DNA from: Nitrospirota bacterium
GTDB lineage: Bacteria > Nitrospirota > Nitrospiria > Nitrospirales > Nitrospiraceae
DNA length: 64,000 nt
Assembly (NCBI GenBank): GCA_030684575.1
Contig: JAUXVD010000021.1
Coordinates: 1 to 64,000, forward strand
Direction of reading: 5' to 3'
Positions 1 to 8,711 of the stretch are shown here, in pieces. The notes under the pieces are model-generated. The model was given only the letters and a program-made list of their open reading frames with translations, searched no databases and was not told the origin of the DNA. The position numbers and the translations under genes were made by a program. Each line of letters starts with the position of its first letter. Within the stretch, counting starts at the first letter, position 1.

Positions 1-128
1 TCCCCTAACGGGTTCCCGACTTCGATGACCGGCTGGAGCGCGGTCAACGCCAGGACCTTATCCGCCACCGCCACTGCGGCGACCGTCCCCACGGAGACTT
101 TTAAGAACTGCCTACGTGACAAAAACAT
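1..128 (-). CDS. N-terminus of a Tat-exported oxidoreductase, candidate nitrite oxidoreductase alpha subunit (partial)
   Basis: Reading the minus strand from ATG at 128 gives 42 residues that run off the left edge. A strong Shine-Dalgarno (GGAGGTG, 6 bases before ATG) fixes the start. The protein begins with a twin-arginine signal (SRRQFLK at residues 4-10), then a short hydrophobic Ala/Val stretch, then a mature start with VIEVGNPLG. Tat signals of this form are typical of molybdopterin or FeS enzymes exported folded. The gene follows a histidine kinase and a sigma-54 response regulator in the same direction, which resembles the setting reported for nxr clusters in Nitrospira. That it is NxrA is inference; 42 residues cannot establish the catalytic class, and another Tat-exported redox protein is possible. 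Confidence 0.6.
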   Translation of the reverse strand, partial: MFLSRRQFLKVSVGTVAAVAVADKVLALTALQPVIEVGNPLG

Positions 129-564
129 GGGTAACACCTCCCTGCTAGTTAGACACTGACTAACTGCTACTTGCTCCCGAATCGAACCGTCCCACCTCCC
201 TTCGCCGTTGATCGACACGATGCAATCACGCACAGGCAACCGTTTCGATCTGCGAGGATCCTTTACAAGCCCTGTGCCCAACGGGAGAGTTTTCAGGAAA
301 GAGATGCGGCTAGAAATAGACCAGGTTAATCATTTGGTTACGCGAGGCCTGGATTGCGATTTTTACCGGAAGACCAATGGAGGCAGGAGGGCACCGTCAG
401 CGATTGCTGACTCATGGATTGGAGAATCTTCTAACCGTGCAGATCGACAGGATATTTTACTGTCAGTGAATCAAGACAGGAGGCGCTGGCAGTCGAAAAC
501 GCAATAGGGAGGCGTGATTCAGCCGTAAATACGGAAAGGACTGTCAGGGAAACATGACGCTCGG
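129..564 (-). promoter_or_regulatory. Leader and probable promoter region of the Tat-exported gene
   Basis: No convincing gene; a 99-codon frame here has no recognisable composition or ribosome site. A perfect inverted repeat AGTTAG-N7-CTAACT lies at 147-165, just upstream of the Shine-Dalgarno, and could be an operator or leader hairpin. On the minus strand GGGCACAGGGCTTGTA (279 down to 264) has GG and GT at sigma-54 -24/-12 spacing but misses the canonical GC. TGGTCTATTTCTAGC (322 to 308) has GG-N10-GC but a poor -12 box. The adjacent sigma-54 activator makes such a promoter plausible, but neither match is strong. Confidence 0.35.
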
Positions 565-1980
565 TTACTTCTCGTCTTTCAGATATCGTCGCATAATTTC
601 GTGAAAATACGAACGAGGAAGTCCTGCCTCCAGCGAGGCATGAGTCACGTTTCCCTGGTGGCGGTCGAGTTTGCGCTTGATGTATCGGCGACTGAAATCC
701 TCCAATACTTTTTCCTTCGCCTTTGCGTAAGGCAAGGAGAGGTAGTCGTCCGACTCCGGTCGTTGCGCTTGATCGGTGAATTGCAGCAACCCGACGACGT
801 CGTGGTAACCGATACGGTCGCCTTTGGCTAACATCACAGCCCGCTCCATTACGTTCCGCAACTCGCGTACGTTTCCAAGCCAGCAATAGGCGACGAGTTC
901 GGTCGCGGCCGAGGGATGCAAGTCCGCGATGGGTTTTCCAAATTCTTTCGCGTATCGCCTGATGAAATGGCGTGCAAGAAGGGGGATATCTTCCGTTCGC
1001 TCCCGCAACGGTGGCACCTTAATCGCCATCACATTGAGCCGAAAGAAGAGATCCTTTCTGAACTCGTTCCGTTTAACTTTTTCAATCAACTCCTGATTCG
1101 TCGCGGCAATGAAGCGAGCCCTGAATTTCTTGAGCTGGACGCTTCCGACCGCCCGTACCTCACCTTCCTCCAACACACGAAGCAGTTTCGCCTGTAAGGG
1201 GAGCGGTAAGTCGCCGATTTCATCGAGGAATAGCGTCCCTCCCACCCCCTGTTCGAGGAGGCCGAGCTTGTCTCCGACAGCGCCCGTAAACGCGCCACGC
1301 ACATGGCCGAAGAGTTCGCTATCGACGGTGCCTTCCGAGAAGGTCGTGCAATCGATGACTTGAAAGGGACCGTTTCGTTCCGCGCTCCGATCATGGATCG
1401 CTCTGGCGATGAGCTCTTTCCCGGTCCCGGTTTCACCGATGATCAAGGTCGTGGTATGGACGCTGGCGGCCGCTTCGATCATGGTCGTCAAGGCGCGAAA
1501 GGCGGGGCTGACTCCTACAAGTTCCTTGAACGGGAGCGCGTCCCCGGTCTGGCCAGGCTCGTAGCGGTACAGCATTTCTGAAATCCGCATGGCGCGATGA
1601 ATCCGCGCCGCTAAATCGAGCTTCTCGAATGGCTTGGTGATGTAGTCGAAGGCGCCGCACCGCATGGCTTCAACCCCGATATCCACCGTATCCACCCAGC
1701 TGATCATAATGACGGGGATCCTCCGGTCCATGGCTTGCACGCGCTGCAGCAGTTCAAGGCCGCTCATGCCCGGAAGGCGCACATCCGAAATCACCAGATC
1801 GATTCGTCGCTCATTCAGGATCTGCAACCCGCCCTCGGCTCGGGCGGCAATGACCAATTCGACTCTTTCATCATCTTTTCGAGGCAGCTCCTCCTCGACC
1901 GTTCGGAGGAACATTTCGACATCTCCCCCGTTATCCTCCACGAGCAGAATGGTAAAGGTCTTATCGATGGTGCTGTACAT
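565..1980 (-). CDS. Sigma-54-dependent response regulator (NtrC family)
   Basis: A 471-residue enhancer-binding response regulator. The order is receiver domain (about 1-125, phosphoacceptor Asp in [10 protein letters not shown]), AAA+ sigma-54 interaction domain (about 150-390, Walker A GETGTGKE, sigma-54 contact loop GAFTGA, arginine-rich LRERTEDIP), and a Fis-type helix-turn-helix at the C-terminus ([17 protein letters not shown]). It should convert phosphorylation by the kinase 51 bases upstream into open-complex formation at sigma-54 promoters. The next gene downstream on the same strand is the Tat-exported oxidoreductase, the most obvious target. All key motifs look intact. Confidence 0.93.
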   Translation of the reverse strand: MYSTIDKTFTILLVEDNGGDVEMFLRTVEEELPRKDDERVELVIAARAEGGLQILNERRIDLVISDVRLPGMSGLELLQRVQAMDRRIPVIMISWVDTVDIGVEAMRCGAFDYITKPFEKLDLAARIHRAMRISEMLYRYEPGQTGDALPFKELVGVSPAFRALTTMIEAAASVHTTTLIIGETGTGKELIARAIHDRSAERNGPFQVIDCTTFSEGTVDSELFGHVRGAFTGAVGDKLGLLEQGVGGTLFLDEIGDLPLPLQAKLLRVLEEGEVRAVGSVQLKKFRARFIAATNQELIEKVKRNEFRKDLFFRLNVMAIKVPPLRERTEDIPLLARHFIRRYAKEFGKPIADLHPSAATELVAYCWLGNVRELRNVMERAVMLAKGDRIGYHDVVGLLQFTDQAQRPESDDYLSLPYAKAKEKVLEDFSRRYIKRKLDRHQGNVTHASLEAGLPRSYFHEIMRRYLKDEK

Positions 1981-2031
1981 TGCGCATCACTCCTATTGCT
2001 TCGACCATGAATCGCTGAGCCCAGAATCCCC

Positions 2032-4062
2032 TTACGGAGCGGCGAGGTTGTGCTGCTGCCGGTCGGGAGGCGACGGTGCTATGGATAACACGGGCAACCG
2101 GACAAAAAACGTACTGCCCGATCCGACAGCGGACTCCACGGTGACCTCGCCCTCATATTGCTCGACCACCGTCTTGACGATCGAGAGACCGATTCCCGAT
2201 CCCGGAACCTCCTCCCCTACCAGTCGGGAAAATGGGAGGAACAGGCGATCAAACATGGACGCGTCGATCCCCATCCCGTTGTCGCGGACATACAAGAGGG
2301 GCCCCCGACTGCTCCCGGTCGTGCCGATCTCTACATGGGGGTCCGCCTGATCGCCCATGTACTTAATGGCGTTACTGATCAGATTATCAAACACTTGTTT
2401 CACATGGATGCGACGGCATCCGAGGCGTGGCAGATCGGGCTCGATCGTCACCCGGATCCTGTTCTTCAGGCAATCTTTCTCCAGCAGGGCCAGGATTTCG
2501 CCGATGACCGAATTCACGTCCACGCTTTCCAGCGGCGAGGGCTCATATTTGATCCGCGCAAGATCCAAGGTTCGCTCAGCCAGCGCCGCAAGATCCTTCC
2601 CCTCGTTCTTGATCCAGGCAAGGTATTGCAGTCCCTTCGCATCAAGGTGCTTGCCGTAATCCTGCTCGATCCATGACGCGAACTCCGCCACACGTCCCGC
2701 CGGCGCTTTGACCTCATGAATCATCTCGGCGACGTTGCGCTCGACCGCCTGCAGTCTCGCGCGCAGCGTGTGAGACTCGAACTCGACCGCCTCGAACAGA
2801 CGCGCATTCTCCATCGTGACCGCGGCATACGACGCGAATTGCTGAGCCAACTGAATGTCCCACTCCGTAAACTTCTGTGTATGCGTCAGGCTCAACAGCA
2901 CCAGCACGCCACGGCACTCATGCGGGCCCACCATGGGAACCGCCATATAACTCTTGGCGCCGAACTGGTCGCGAAACCGGATTGGTCTGTCCGGATATTT
3001 CGACAGGTCTTCGACCACCACGGGGCGCTTCGTTTCGAACGCCTGGTTGGAAAACGGCGTTTCTTCGACGAGGAGAATTTGATCCCGGATCCGATCGAAG
3101 GCCGTGCCGGAAGCCGCCGCCACCAGCCAGCATTCCATCGTAGGATGGCGGACCATCACCAGCGCGAGATCGGCTTCCAAGGATTCGACCGCGCGATCGG
3201 CGATTCGTCGAAGCACACCATCCAGCCCCCCCGGCTCCAGCATGCCGATGTCTTCCCCCGTCGCGTGCAGGGCCTGTATTTCCTCAATATGACCTTGAAT
3301 GGTTTCGGCCATTCGATCAAAGGTCCGCGCGAGCTGTCCCAGTTCATCCCTTGTGTCGACTTGGATTTTCGTATGGAACTCGCCGGCTGCCATACGCTCG
3401 GCTCCCTCCGTCAGGCGTTTGAGCGGCTCACGGATCAGACGATAGAGAAACAGCAGCGCCGTGCCTACCAATCCGAGCGACAGGACAAGAAACCCGATCT
3501 GCAAACTATACAGAGCGTGCAGCCGACCGGCAGACTCCTGCTCCACCGACTGCACCACCTCCTCCATGTCCGTGACGAATTCATCCGTCAGATCGAGGTA
3601 CTCCTCCTGCTGCGTGATGAGATCCCTGCCCGTCGATTCTAACGCCCGCTCCAGGGCAGGCCTCAGCTGATTCGACCAGCGATCCTGGACCTTCTGCATT
3701 TGCGCGGACAGGTGGGGGTTGATGTCCCCGACGGCGTCATGCTCCGGCGTCCCGAAGCGTAGTCCTTCCAGGACCCGTTCCAACTCGAGGATGTCTTCGC
3801 GAATGAGCGCCGCTTCTTTTCCTGCAAGGGAACCGGGAAGACGCTGGACGAGGGAAGCCAGTTTGTATGCGCGCATGCGCTCGGCCCCGGCCTGTTCGAT
3901 CGCTTTGCTCGTTCCGATGAGCTGCCGTGTGTAATGGGACGTGATCAGGAGCAACAAGCCGAATGCTACCGACAGGCCGCCGACGACCATCCCGACCTTG
4001 ATAAGAATCGAGGCGGTGCCGCGCTGCCCCCCATTGTCTTGTATGCCGATCGAGGCGCTCAT
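2032..4062 (-). CDS. Membrane sensor histidine kinase with HAMP and GAF domains
   Basis: 676 residues. Membrane segments lie at about 22-45 and 188-212 and flank a periplasmic helical region of about 140 residues. A HAMP linker follows (REPLKRLTEG to ELGQLARTFDRMAETI), then a GAF domain (about 275-425). The phosphoacceptor region is MIHEVKAPAGRV, near residue 445. The HATPase domain has N-box DNLISNAIKYM, G1 DNGMGI and G2 GSGIGLSIV. The ALEST-like C-terminal tail is uninformative. It is transcribed ahead of the sigma-54 response regulator and is its likely partner. The GAF domain suggests a cytosolic ligand or redox input in addition to the periplasmic sensor. Confidence 0.92.
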   Translation of the reverse strand: MSASIGIQDNGGQRGTASILIKVGMVVGGLSVAFGLLLLITSHYTRQLIGTSKAIEQAGAERMRAYKLASLVQRLPGSLAGKEAALIREDILELERVLEGLRFGTPEHDAVGDINPHLSAQMQKVQDRWSNQLRPALERALESTGRDLITQQEEYLDLTDEFVTDMEEVVQSVEQESAGRLHALYSLQIGFLVLSLGLVGTALLFLYRLIREPLKRLTEGAERMAAGEFHTKIQVDTRDELGQLARTFDRMAETIQGHIEEIQALHATGEDIGMLEPGGLDGVLRRIADRAVESLEADLALVMVRHPTMECWLVAAASGTAFDRIRDQILLVEETPFSNQAFETKRPVVVEDLSKYPDRPIRFRDQFGAKSYMAVPMVGPHECRGVLVLLSLTHTQKFTEWDIQLAQQFASYAAVTMENARLFEAVEFESHTLRARLQAVERNVAEMIHEVKAPAGRVAEFASWIEQDYGKHLDAKGLQYLAWIKNEGKDLAALAERTLDLARIKYEPSPLESVDVNSVIGEILALLEKDCLKNRIRVTIEPDLPRLGCRRIHVKQVFDNLISNAIKYMGDQADPHVEIGTTGSSRGPLLYVRDNGMGIDASMFDRLFLPFSRLVGEEVPGSGIGLSIVKTVVEQYEGEVTVESAVGSGSTFFVRLPVLSIAPSPPDRQQHNLAAP

Positions 4063-4182
4063 GGGTATGCGACTCCGGTGCCGAAAGTGCTGGAACGATG
4101 CGCCTCACAGACCAGGCCCACCGATCGGCGCAGTTGAAGATAACAGCCGGGCATGGAGTCGACGGCGGAGATGCCGCGGCTT

Positions 4183-5097
4183 TCAGCCCTGCCCACCAGG
4201 TGCCTCCCGGACATCCCGCGCGCAGCGAAAGCCCATCCAGTTCATCTTGGTGTTCGGATCGGTCCCGTTGCGTTGCGCGGTCCGTACGCTGGGGGTACTG
4301 TCAATCCAGCCGCCGCCGCGGAAGCTCCGCTGCGTTCCCTTCTCTGGCCCCTTGGGATTCTTATCCGGCGCAGTCGCGTAGTACTTGGGGTCGAACCAAT
4401 CTGCCACCCACTCGGCCACGTTACCCGCCATCTGGAACGTGCCGTAGGGACCGACGCCATTGTCGTACTTGTCCACGGAAATGATCGGTGGATAGAGGAG
4501 TAACCGCTCGGGACGATCGCGCACCGGGCCGGACAAGCCGGTCCGACCGAAGTTCGCACGCGACAGACCGGCTGGCTGGTTACCCCAAGGATAAATCCGC
4601 CCATCCTCCCCACGGGCCGCCTTCTCCCACTCGGCCTCGGTGGGGAGGCGTTTGCCGGCCCACGTGCAGTAGGCAGCGGCATCGTCCCACGATACGTGCA
4701 TCACCGGATGGTTAACCATGGTGTCCTGGAAGTTACCGCCGTCATATTGCCAGTCGATCAGCGGTGCAAAACCTTTGGCGAGGGTGTACTTCAGATATTG
4801 CACGGTGGTCACTTCGAATTTATCGATCTCATAGGCATCCAGATAGACCGTTCGCTGCGGGAACTCCGCCGGGTACGCATTGCGATCGACCTTTCGATCG
4901 CTCCCCATCAGGAAAGGCCCCGCGGGAACCAGGACCATGTCGTCGTGAGCCGGCAGCTTCGCCCGCTCGGCAGCAAGCTTCTTTCCTTCAGGAGTCCATT
5001 CCCGGACGACGTCGGACACATCCAACGCATACACCGGCCCACTGACTCCCATCAACCCTGAGATCACGACCCCAACGATGATTCCACATGCTCGCAC
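4183..5097 (-). CDS. Exported FGE/sulfatase-modifying-factor fold protein
   Basis: A GTG start at 5097 is chosen because AAGGAGG lies 7 bases upstream. The 304-residue product begins with a signal peptide ending near VYA. An FGE-sulfatase domain (PF03781) follows: VLVPAGPFLMGSD, the VTTVQYLKYT segment, HVSWDDAAAYCTWAGKRLPTEAEWEKAARG, and the terminal MGFRCARDV. True formylglycine-generating enzymes have a catalytic Cys pair in the RGGSW-loop; here that loop reads RGGGWIDSTPSVRTAQR without cysteines. Sulfatase activation is therefore unlikely, and a structural or binding role as in many bacterial SUMF1-like proteins is more probable. The next minus-strand gene upstream (5118-5729) ends 20 bases away, so the two probably share an operon. 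Confidence 0.85.
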   Translation of the reverse strand: MRACGIIVGVVISGLMGVSGPVYALDVSDVVREWTPEGKKLAAERAKLPAHDDMVLVPAGPFLMGSDRKVDRNAYPAEFPQRTVYLDAYEIDKFEVTTVQYLKYTLAKGFAPLIDWQYDGGNFQDTMVNHPVMHVSWDDAAAYCTWAGKRLPTEAEWEKAARGEDGRIYPWGNQPAGLSRANFGRTGLSGPVRDRPERLLLYPPIISVDKYDNGVGPYGTFQMAGNVAEWVADWFDPKYYATAPDKNPKGPEKGTQRSFRGGGWIDSTPSVRTAQRNGTDPNTKMNWMGFRCARDVREAPGGQG

Positions 5098-5117
5098 GAT
5101 CCATCCTCCTTGCTGTG

Positions 5118-5729
5118 TTACATGCCCGGCGTAATCGGCTCCGGGGCTGCTTGTTTCTGGAAATCTTCCAACGGCTGAAAATTGAGCGGCAGATTAAAGA
5201 GGTAGTCCGAAACCGAGCGCAACTTCACATGCTGGTACTCCACGATCCAACTCCCGTCTTTCTTCGCCAGCTTCATCGGGAAATGCATGTCCGTCGCGAC
5301 CCACTGATAATAGACCTCGACCAGCTCCCCTTGCTTCGTCGTCACTTCATACAGAACGGTCGGATGACCTTCGCGCATTTCCGTCCCGATCTCCTGTCGC
5401 GACACTTCCCCCTCCATCCGTTCGCTCACCCTGAGATCCTGCTCCGGACCATAGGGCATCGTTTTGAAATGCTTCATCCGCGAAAGCAGCAACCACACGA
5501 CCTGCTTATCCTTGCGCACGATGCTCACGTTGACCGGTCCCATTGAATGGTGCTCGATCCGCCACATCTGATCCCGGTAATAGATGACCGCTTTGTGCGA
5601 CTTACCGTCGATCTTCGTCACTTGATCGGCGGTAAACTCCAGCGCCCAAGCCGGTAAACCGACGAGCAGCAGGCTGCAAACCATACACATAGCGAGACCG
5701 ATCTGACGCATTGCGGAAAACTCTACCAT
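5118..5729 (-). CDS. Exported protein, LolA/outer-membrane-lipoprotein-sorting-like
   Basis: 203 residues with an N-terminal signal (LAMCMVCSLLLVGLPAWA). The mature part alternates charged beta-strand segments (KSHKAVIYYRDQMWRIEH, TVLYEVTTKQGELVEVYYQWVATDMHFPMKL), as in DUF4412 or LolA-type periplasmic proteins. It probably folds as a half beta-barrel that binds a lipid or lipoprotein tail. An internal ATG at 5711 is an alternative start with a more typical signal length. It ends 20 bases before the GTG of the FGE-fold gene and probably shares its transcript. No enzymatic motif is visible. Confidence 0.72.
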   Translation of the reverse strand: MVEFSAMRQIGLAMCMVCSLLLVGLPAWALEFTADQVTKIDGKSHKAVIYYRDQMWRIEHHSMGPVNVSIVRKDKQVVWLLLSRMKHFKTMPYGPEQDLRVSERMEGEVSRQEIGTEMREGHPTVLYEVTTKQGELVEVYYQWVATDMHFPMKLAKKDGSWIVEYQHVKLRSVSDYLFNLPLNFQPLEDFQKQAAPEPITPGM

Positions 5730-5757
5730 AAGCCCCTGCTCACCTGCTTCTGATCGG

Positions 5758-6759
5758 TTACGAGAGGACGAGCACCCCGGCTCCCGAATACCCTCCGGCT
5801 TTCAATTCCTGCAGCGCGCGATTGGCGTCAGCGAGGGGGAACGACAGGGTATGTGGTTTAATCGGAATCGCAGCGGCTTCGCGCAGGAGATCGAGCCCGT
5901 CCTGCCTCGTATTGGCCGTCACGCTTCGAAGGACCCTCTCGCCAAAGACCTCGCGATCGTAGTCGAGCGAGGGAATCGCCGTCATGTGAATCCCGGCGAG
6001 AGCGAGCGTGCCGCCGCGTTCCAATGCACGCAGAGCCGGCGGGACCAATTCACCGGCCGGAGCAAAGATGATCGAGCCGTGGAGCTTGTCGGGCGGCTGG
6101 TCGGTCGCCCCGCCCACCCAGACGGCGCCCAAGTCACGGGCGAAACGTTGATGCGCCTCTGTCAACGAGCTGACATAGACCTGACAGCCCCAATGGCGAG
6201 CAATCTGGATGACAATGTGCGCGGACGCGCCAAACCCATAGAGACCGAGCCGTTGCCCCGGCTTGATGCCGCTCAAACGCAAGGCGCGGTAGCCGATGAT
6301 CCCGGCACAGAGGAGAGGGGCCGCTTCTTCATCGCTGAAGATAGGTGGAATCGGATAGGCAAAGGCTGCCGGAACGAGCGCATACTCCGCATATCCGCCA
6401 TCGACCTGATAGCCGGTAAACCTGGCATGCTCGCACAGGTTCTCGCGCCCGCTCGTGCAAAACTCACACATGCCGCACGTGTGCTGCAGCCAGGCGATGC
6501 CGACTCGCTCGCCGACCGTCCGCTCACTCACGCCGGGGCCAACCTGACTGACGACCCCCACGGCTTGGTGGCCGGGAATAAGCGGAAGCGTGGGATTGGC
6601 CAACTCGCCTTCGATGACATGCAAATCCGTCCTGCAGATCCCGCAGACGGTGAGGCGAACCAAGACCTCACCAGGACCTGGCTGTGGTGTTGGACGCTCG
6701 CACAGCTGCAGCGGGGAGGTTTCCACATCCGCCGTGCGCGCCAGAACCATCGCTTTCAT
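5758..6759 (-). CDS. Zinc-dependent alcohol dehydrogenase (AdhA/YogA-like)
   Basis: 333 residues, the usual length for the zinc-dependent MDR family. Catalytic zinc ligands are in VCGICRTDLH and in GHQAVGVV. The structural zinc loop has four cysteines in CGMCEFCTSGRENLC. The nucleotide-binding glycine motif is degenerate (LYGFGASAHIVIQIA). It should oxidise or reduce a small alcohol/aldehyde with NAD(P). Transcription is away from a palindromic repeat and YceI. The substrate cannot be told from sequence. Confidence 0.9.
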   Translation of the reverse strand: MKAMVLARTADVETSPLQLCERPTPQPGPGEVLVRLTVCGICRTDLHVIEGELANPTLPLIPGHQAVGVVSQVGPGVSERTVGERVGIAWLQHTCGMCEFCTSGRENLCEHARFTGYQVDGGYAEYALVPAAFAYPIPPIFSDEEAAPLLCAGIIGYRALRLSGIKPGQRLGLYGFGASAHIVIQIARHWGCQVYVSSLTEAHQRFARDLGAVWVGGATDQPPDKLHGSIIFAPAGELVPPALRALERGGTLALAGIHMTAIPSLDYDREVFGERVLRSVTANTRQDGLDLLREAAAIPIKPHTLSFPLADANRALQELKAGGYSGAGVLVLS

Positions 6760-6837
6760 GCGTGATTGCTCTCAGAAAGATGAGACTCGATGCGCCGATT
6801 ATTGGTCACGCGTATTAGGACAACAGGAAAACACTCT

Positions 6838-6962
6838 TGCAGGCTGTTCAAAATGACCGTCCGGCAAGGCCGCAGCAAGCGAAGTGGCGAGGCGTACCCT
6901 TGAGGTACGTTGAGCCTCTGAGCAAAGCGAGAACGAAGCCGGCGGGATTTTTCAACAGCCTG
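6838..6962. repeat. Imperfect palindromic repeat, copy 1
   Basis: About 125 bases with outer arms GCAGGCTGTTCAAAA and TTTTTCAACAGCCTGC. Inner conserved blocks are GCAAGGCCGCAGC, GAGGCGTACCC, GTACGTTGAG and GCGAGAACGA. The right end abuts the stop codon of YceI (TAG, minus strand). The same blocks in the same order occur in copies at 11024-11213 (inverted) and 32651-32773, and in a shortened copy at 24942-24995. It lies between YceI and alcohol dehydrogenase and may act as a transcription terminator. Confidence 0.85.
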
Positions 6963-7574
6963 CTAGGGTTTCGCCTTGATACATTCAATATCGAGTCGTA
7001 TCTGAACCTCATCGCCGACCACGAGCCCGCCGCTATCCAACGTTTTGTTCCAGACCATCCCGAAGTCTTTGCGATTCAGCTTCCCCTCCGCATTGAAGCC
7101 GGCCCTCGTATTGCCCCAAGGGTCTTTCGTCACTCCGTTATAATGGCCCACCAGGGTAATTTCCTTGGTCACGCCCCGCATCGTGAGATCGCCCACCGCC
7201 GCATAACCCTCTGCGGTTTTCTTATAGCTCTTCATCTTGAAGGTCATCGTCGGTGCATGTTCCACATCAAAAAAGTCGGCACTCCGCAAGTGGGCATCCC
7301 GTTTTTCGTGATTCGTATTCACCGACCCCGTCTTGATCGTGGCCTCAATCGCCTTCACCGTGCCGGCTTCGGTATCCATGTCGATATGCCCGGTATAGTC
7401 CATGAACCGCCCCGTCGTCTTCGATACCAGCATGTGCGCGACACGAAACTCGATCGACGAATGCTCAGGATCCACATTCCAACGAGCCGGTTCTGCGTGA
7501 CTCTCCAACGGACACCAGACCATCACGCCGAACAGCACACACAGACCCCACCTCTGCATTCTTCGCCTCAACAT
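6963..7574 (-). CDS. YceI-family periplasmic protein
   Basis: 203 residues, start supported by AAAGGAG 6 bases upstream. Signal peptide (LCVLFGVMVWCPLESHA), then the YceI lipocalin-like barrel: WNVDPEHSSIEFRVAHMLVSKTTGRF, HLRSADFFDVEHAPTMTFK, LTMRGVTKEITL, and FGMVWNKTLDSGGLVVGDEVQI. YceI proteins bind polyisoprenoid or amphiphilic lipids in the periplasm and are often stress-linked. Its TAG stop is immediately followed by a palindromic repeat. Confidence 0.93.
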   Translation of the reverse strand: MLRRRMQRWGLCVLFGVMVWCPLESHAEPARWNVDPEHSSIEFRVAHMLVSKTTGRFMDYTGHIDMDTEAGTVKAIEATIKTGSVNTNHEKRDAHLRSADFFDVEHAPTMTFKMKSYKKTAEGYAAVGDLTMRGVTKEITLVGHYNGVTKDPWGNTRAGFNAEGKLNRKDFGMVWNKTLDSGGLVVGDEVQIRLDIECIKAKP

Positions 7575-7643
7575 ACAACACTCCTTTGGGATCCCATCGA
7601 TCGGTATGGCCGACAGGGCCTGAATGGAATAATGGAATAACTG

Positions 7644-8621
7644 CTACTTCTTCGCAGGCTGGCTGACTGACGGATTCCCCACCGCCTGTACATCGCGAGA
7701 CCGCACCCGGCTACCGGTTCGCATCCGGATATGCACGTCCACCGCGTCCTCCCCCAGCTCACTGGGGAACGGCAGAAACGGTTGCGCATGGACCACGGCA
7801 TAAATTCCCGCTTCGTCGATTTCACGGGCGCCGGACCCCTTCTCAACTTCAATCAGCTGGGCGCGGCCGTTGGGAAACATTTTGAAACGGACCTTTACGG
7901 TTTCGCTGCTCGCCGCATGCCGGATTCCGCGGACCTGGCGAGCCCAACTCTTGCTGATCAGTTGACTGACATGCTGCCAGTAGGCCTTGCCCTCCCCGGG
8001 AGAAGCAAACGGGACCAAATCCTCCTCGGCTAAGACGCCCGTCGAGATCGGTTCCACCGCCGTCTGCACTTCATCCAGAACCACCTCATCGCCCCGTGAT
8101 TCTTCGGAGCGGACAGGGAGCACCTCACTCGTCTCATCGACCGGCTCTGACCGATCCATCGTCACATACACGACCCGACGCATCAGCCGTTCGAGTTTAT
8201 CCTGACGGGATCGGGCAAAGGTCACTTGGACTCGCGCCGCTCTGGGCGGCACAGAGGTCCGGCTCATCGGGATGGGCTCGAGCGTCACCGTCCCCTTCAG
8301 CCCCATCGACTCTGCATCCGGCTCAAGCGTAACCGTTTGGGCTTGAAACGCCATCGATTCACAGATCGCCACCACCGGAGTCGTCCCCGCAGCGACCCCC
8401 CCAAGTACGATCGTCAATGTCACCGGCTTGCCGGTTTGCGGATCGCCCATCGACTCCGCTTGGCTTAACTCGAACTGCGCCCAACGCTTCGTGGGACCCG
8501 ACGAGGGGGCCGTCTGTGGGGATGATGCGGAATATGCGGGTGAGGGAGAGCCGGGAGCCAACCATGCGGCGCAACAGATGCCTGCCACAATCACAAGGCT
8601 TTGGTGGTACAGCGCCTTCAT
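7644..8621 (-). CDS. Exported protein with a TonB-like C-terminal domain
   Basis: I chose ATG at 8621 (MKALYHQS) because TAGGA sits 8 bases upstream; an upstream in-frame ATG at 8657 would add 12 residues. About 325 residues: signal peptide, a beta-rich middle with a repeated TVTLEP element, then about 95 C-terminal residues matching TonB-C (YWQHVSQLISKSWARQ, VRFKMFPNGRAQLIEVEKGSG, DEAGIYAVVHAQPFLPFP). TonB-C domains contact outer-membrane transporters. The N-terminal part lacks the proline-rich spanning region of real TonB, so this may be a periplasmic relative rather than an energy transducer. It is divergent from tdh. Confidence 0.78.
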   Translation of the reverse strand: MKALYHQSLVIVAGICCAAWLAPGSPSPAYSASSPQTAPSSGPTKRWAQFELSQAESMGDPQTGKPVTLTIVLGGVAAGTTPVVAICESMAFQAQTVTLEPDAESMGLKGTVTLEPIPMSRTSVPPRAARVQVTFARSRQDKLERLMRRVVYVTMDRSEPVDETSEVLPVRSEESRGDEVVLDEVQTAVEPISTGVLAEEDLVPFASPGEGKAYWQHVSQLISKSWARQVRGIRHAASSETVKVRFKMFPNGRAQLIEVEKGSGAREIDEAGIYAVVHAQPFLPFPSELGEDAVDVHIRMRTGSRVRSRDVQAVGNPSVSQPAKK

Positions 8622-8711
8622 AAACTGCATCCTACCGATCTCGCCGCACCCGTGCAACTCGGTGTTCCCCTAGGAGTAGGCATGGTCCAATCGCTGGTAT
8701 ACAATGGATTC

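Noticed and set aside
208-507. 99-codon plus-strand frame in the leader of the left-edge gene
   Set aside because: No ribosome site, no recognisable domain, and it runs opposite to the flanking operon through the probable promoter.
4183-5097. Functional formylglycine-generating enzyme
   Set aside because: The catalytic cysteine loop lacks cysteine and no sulfatase is nearby.
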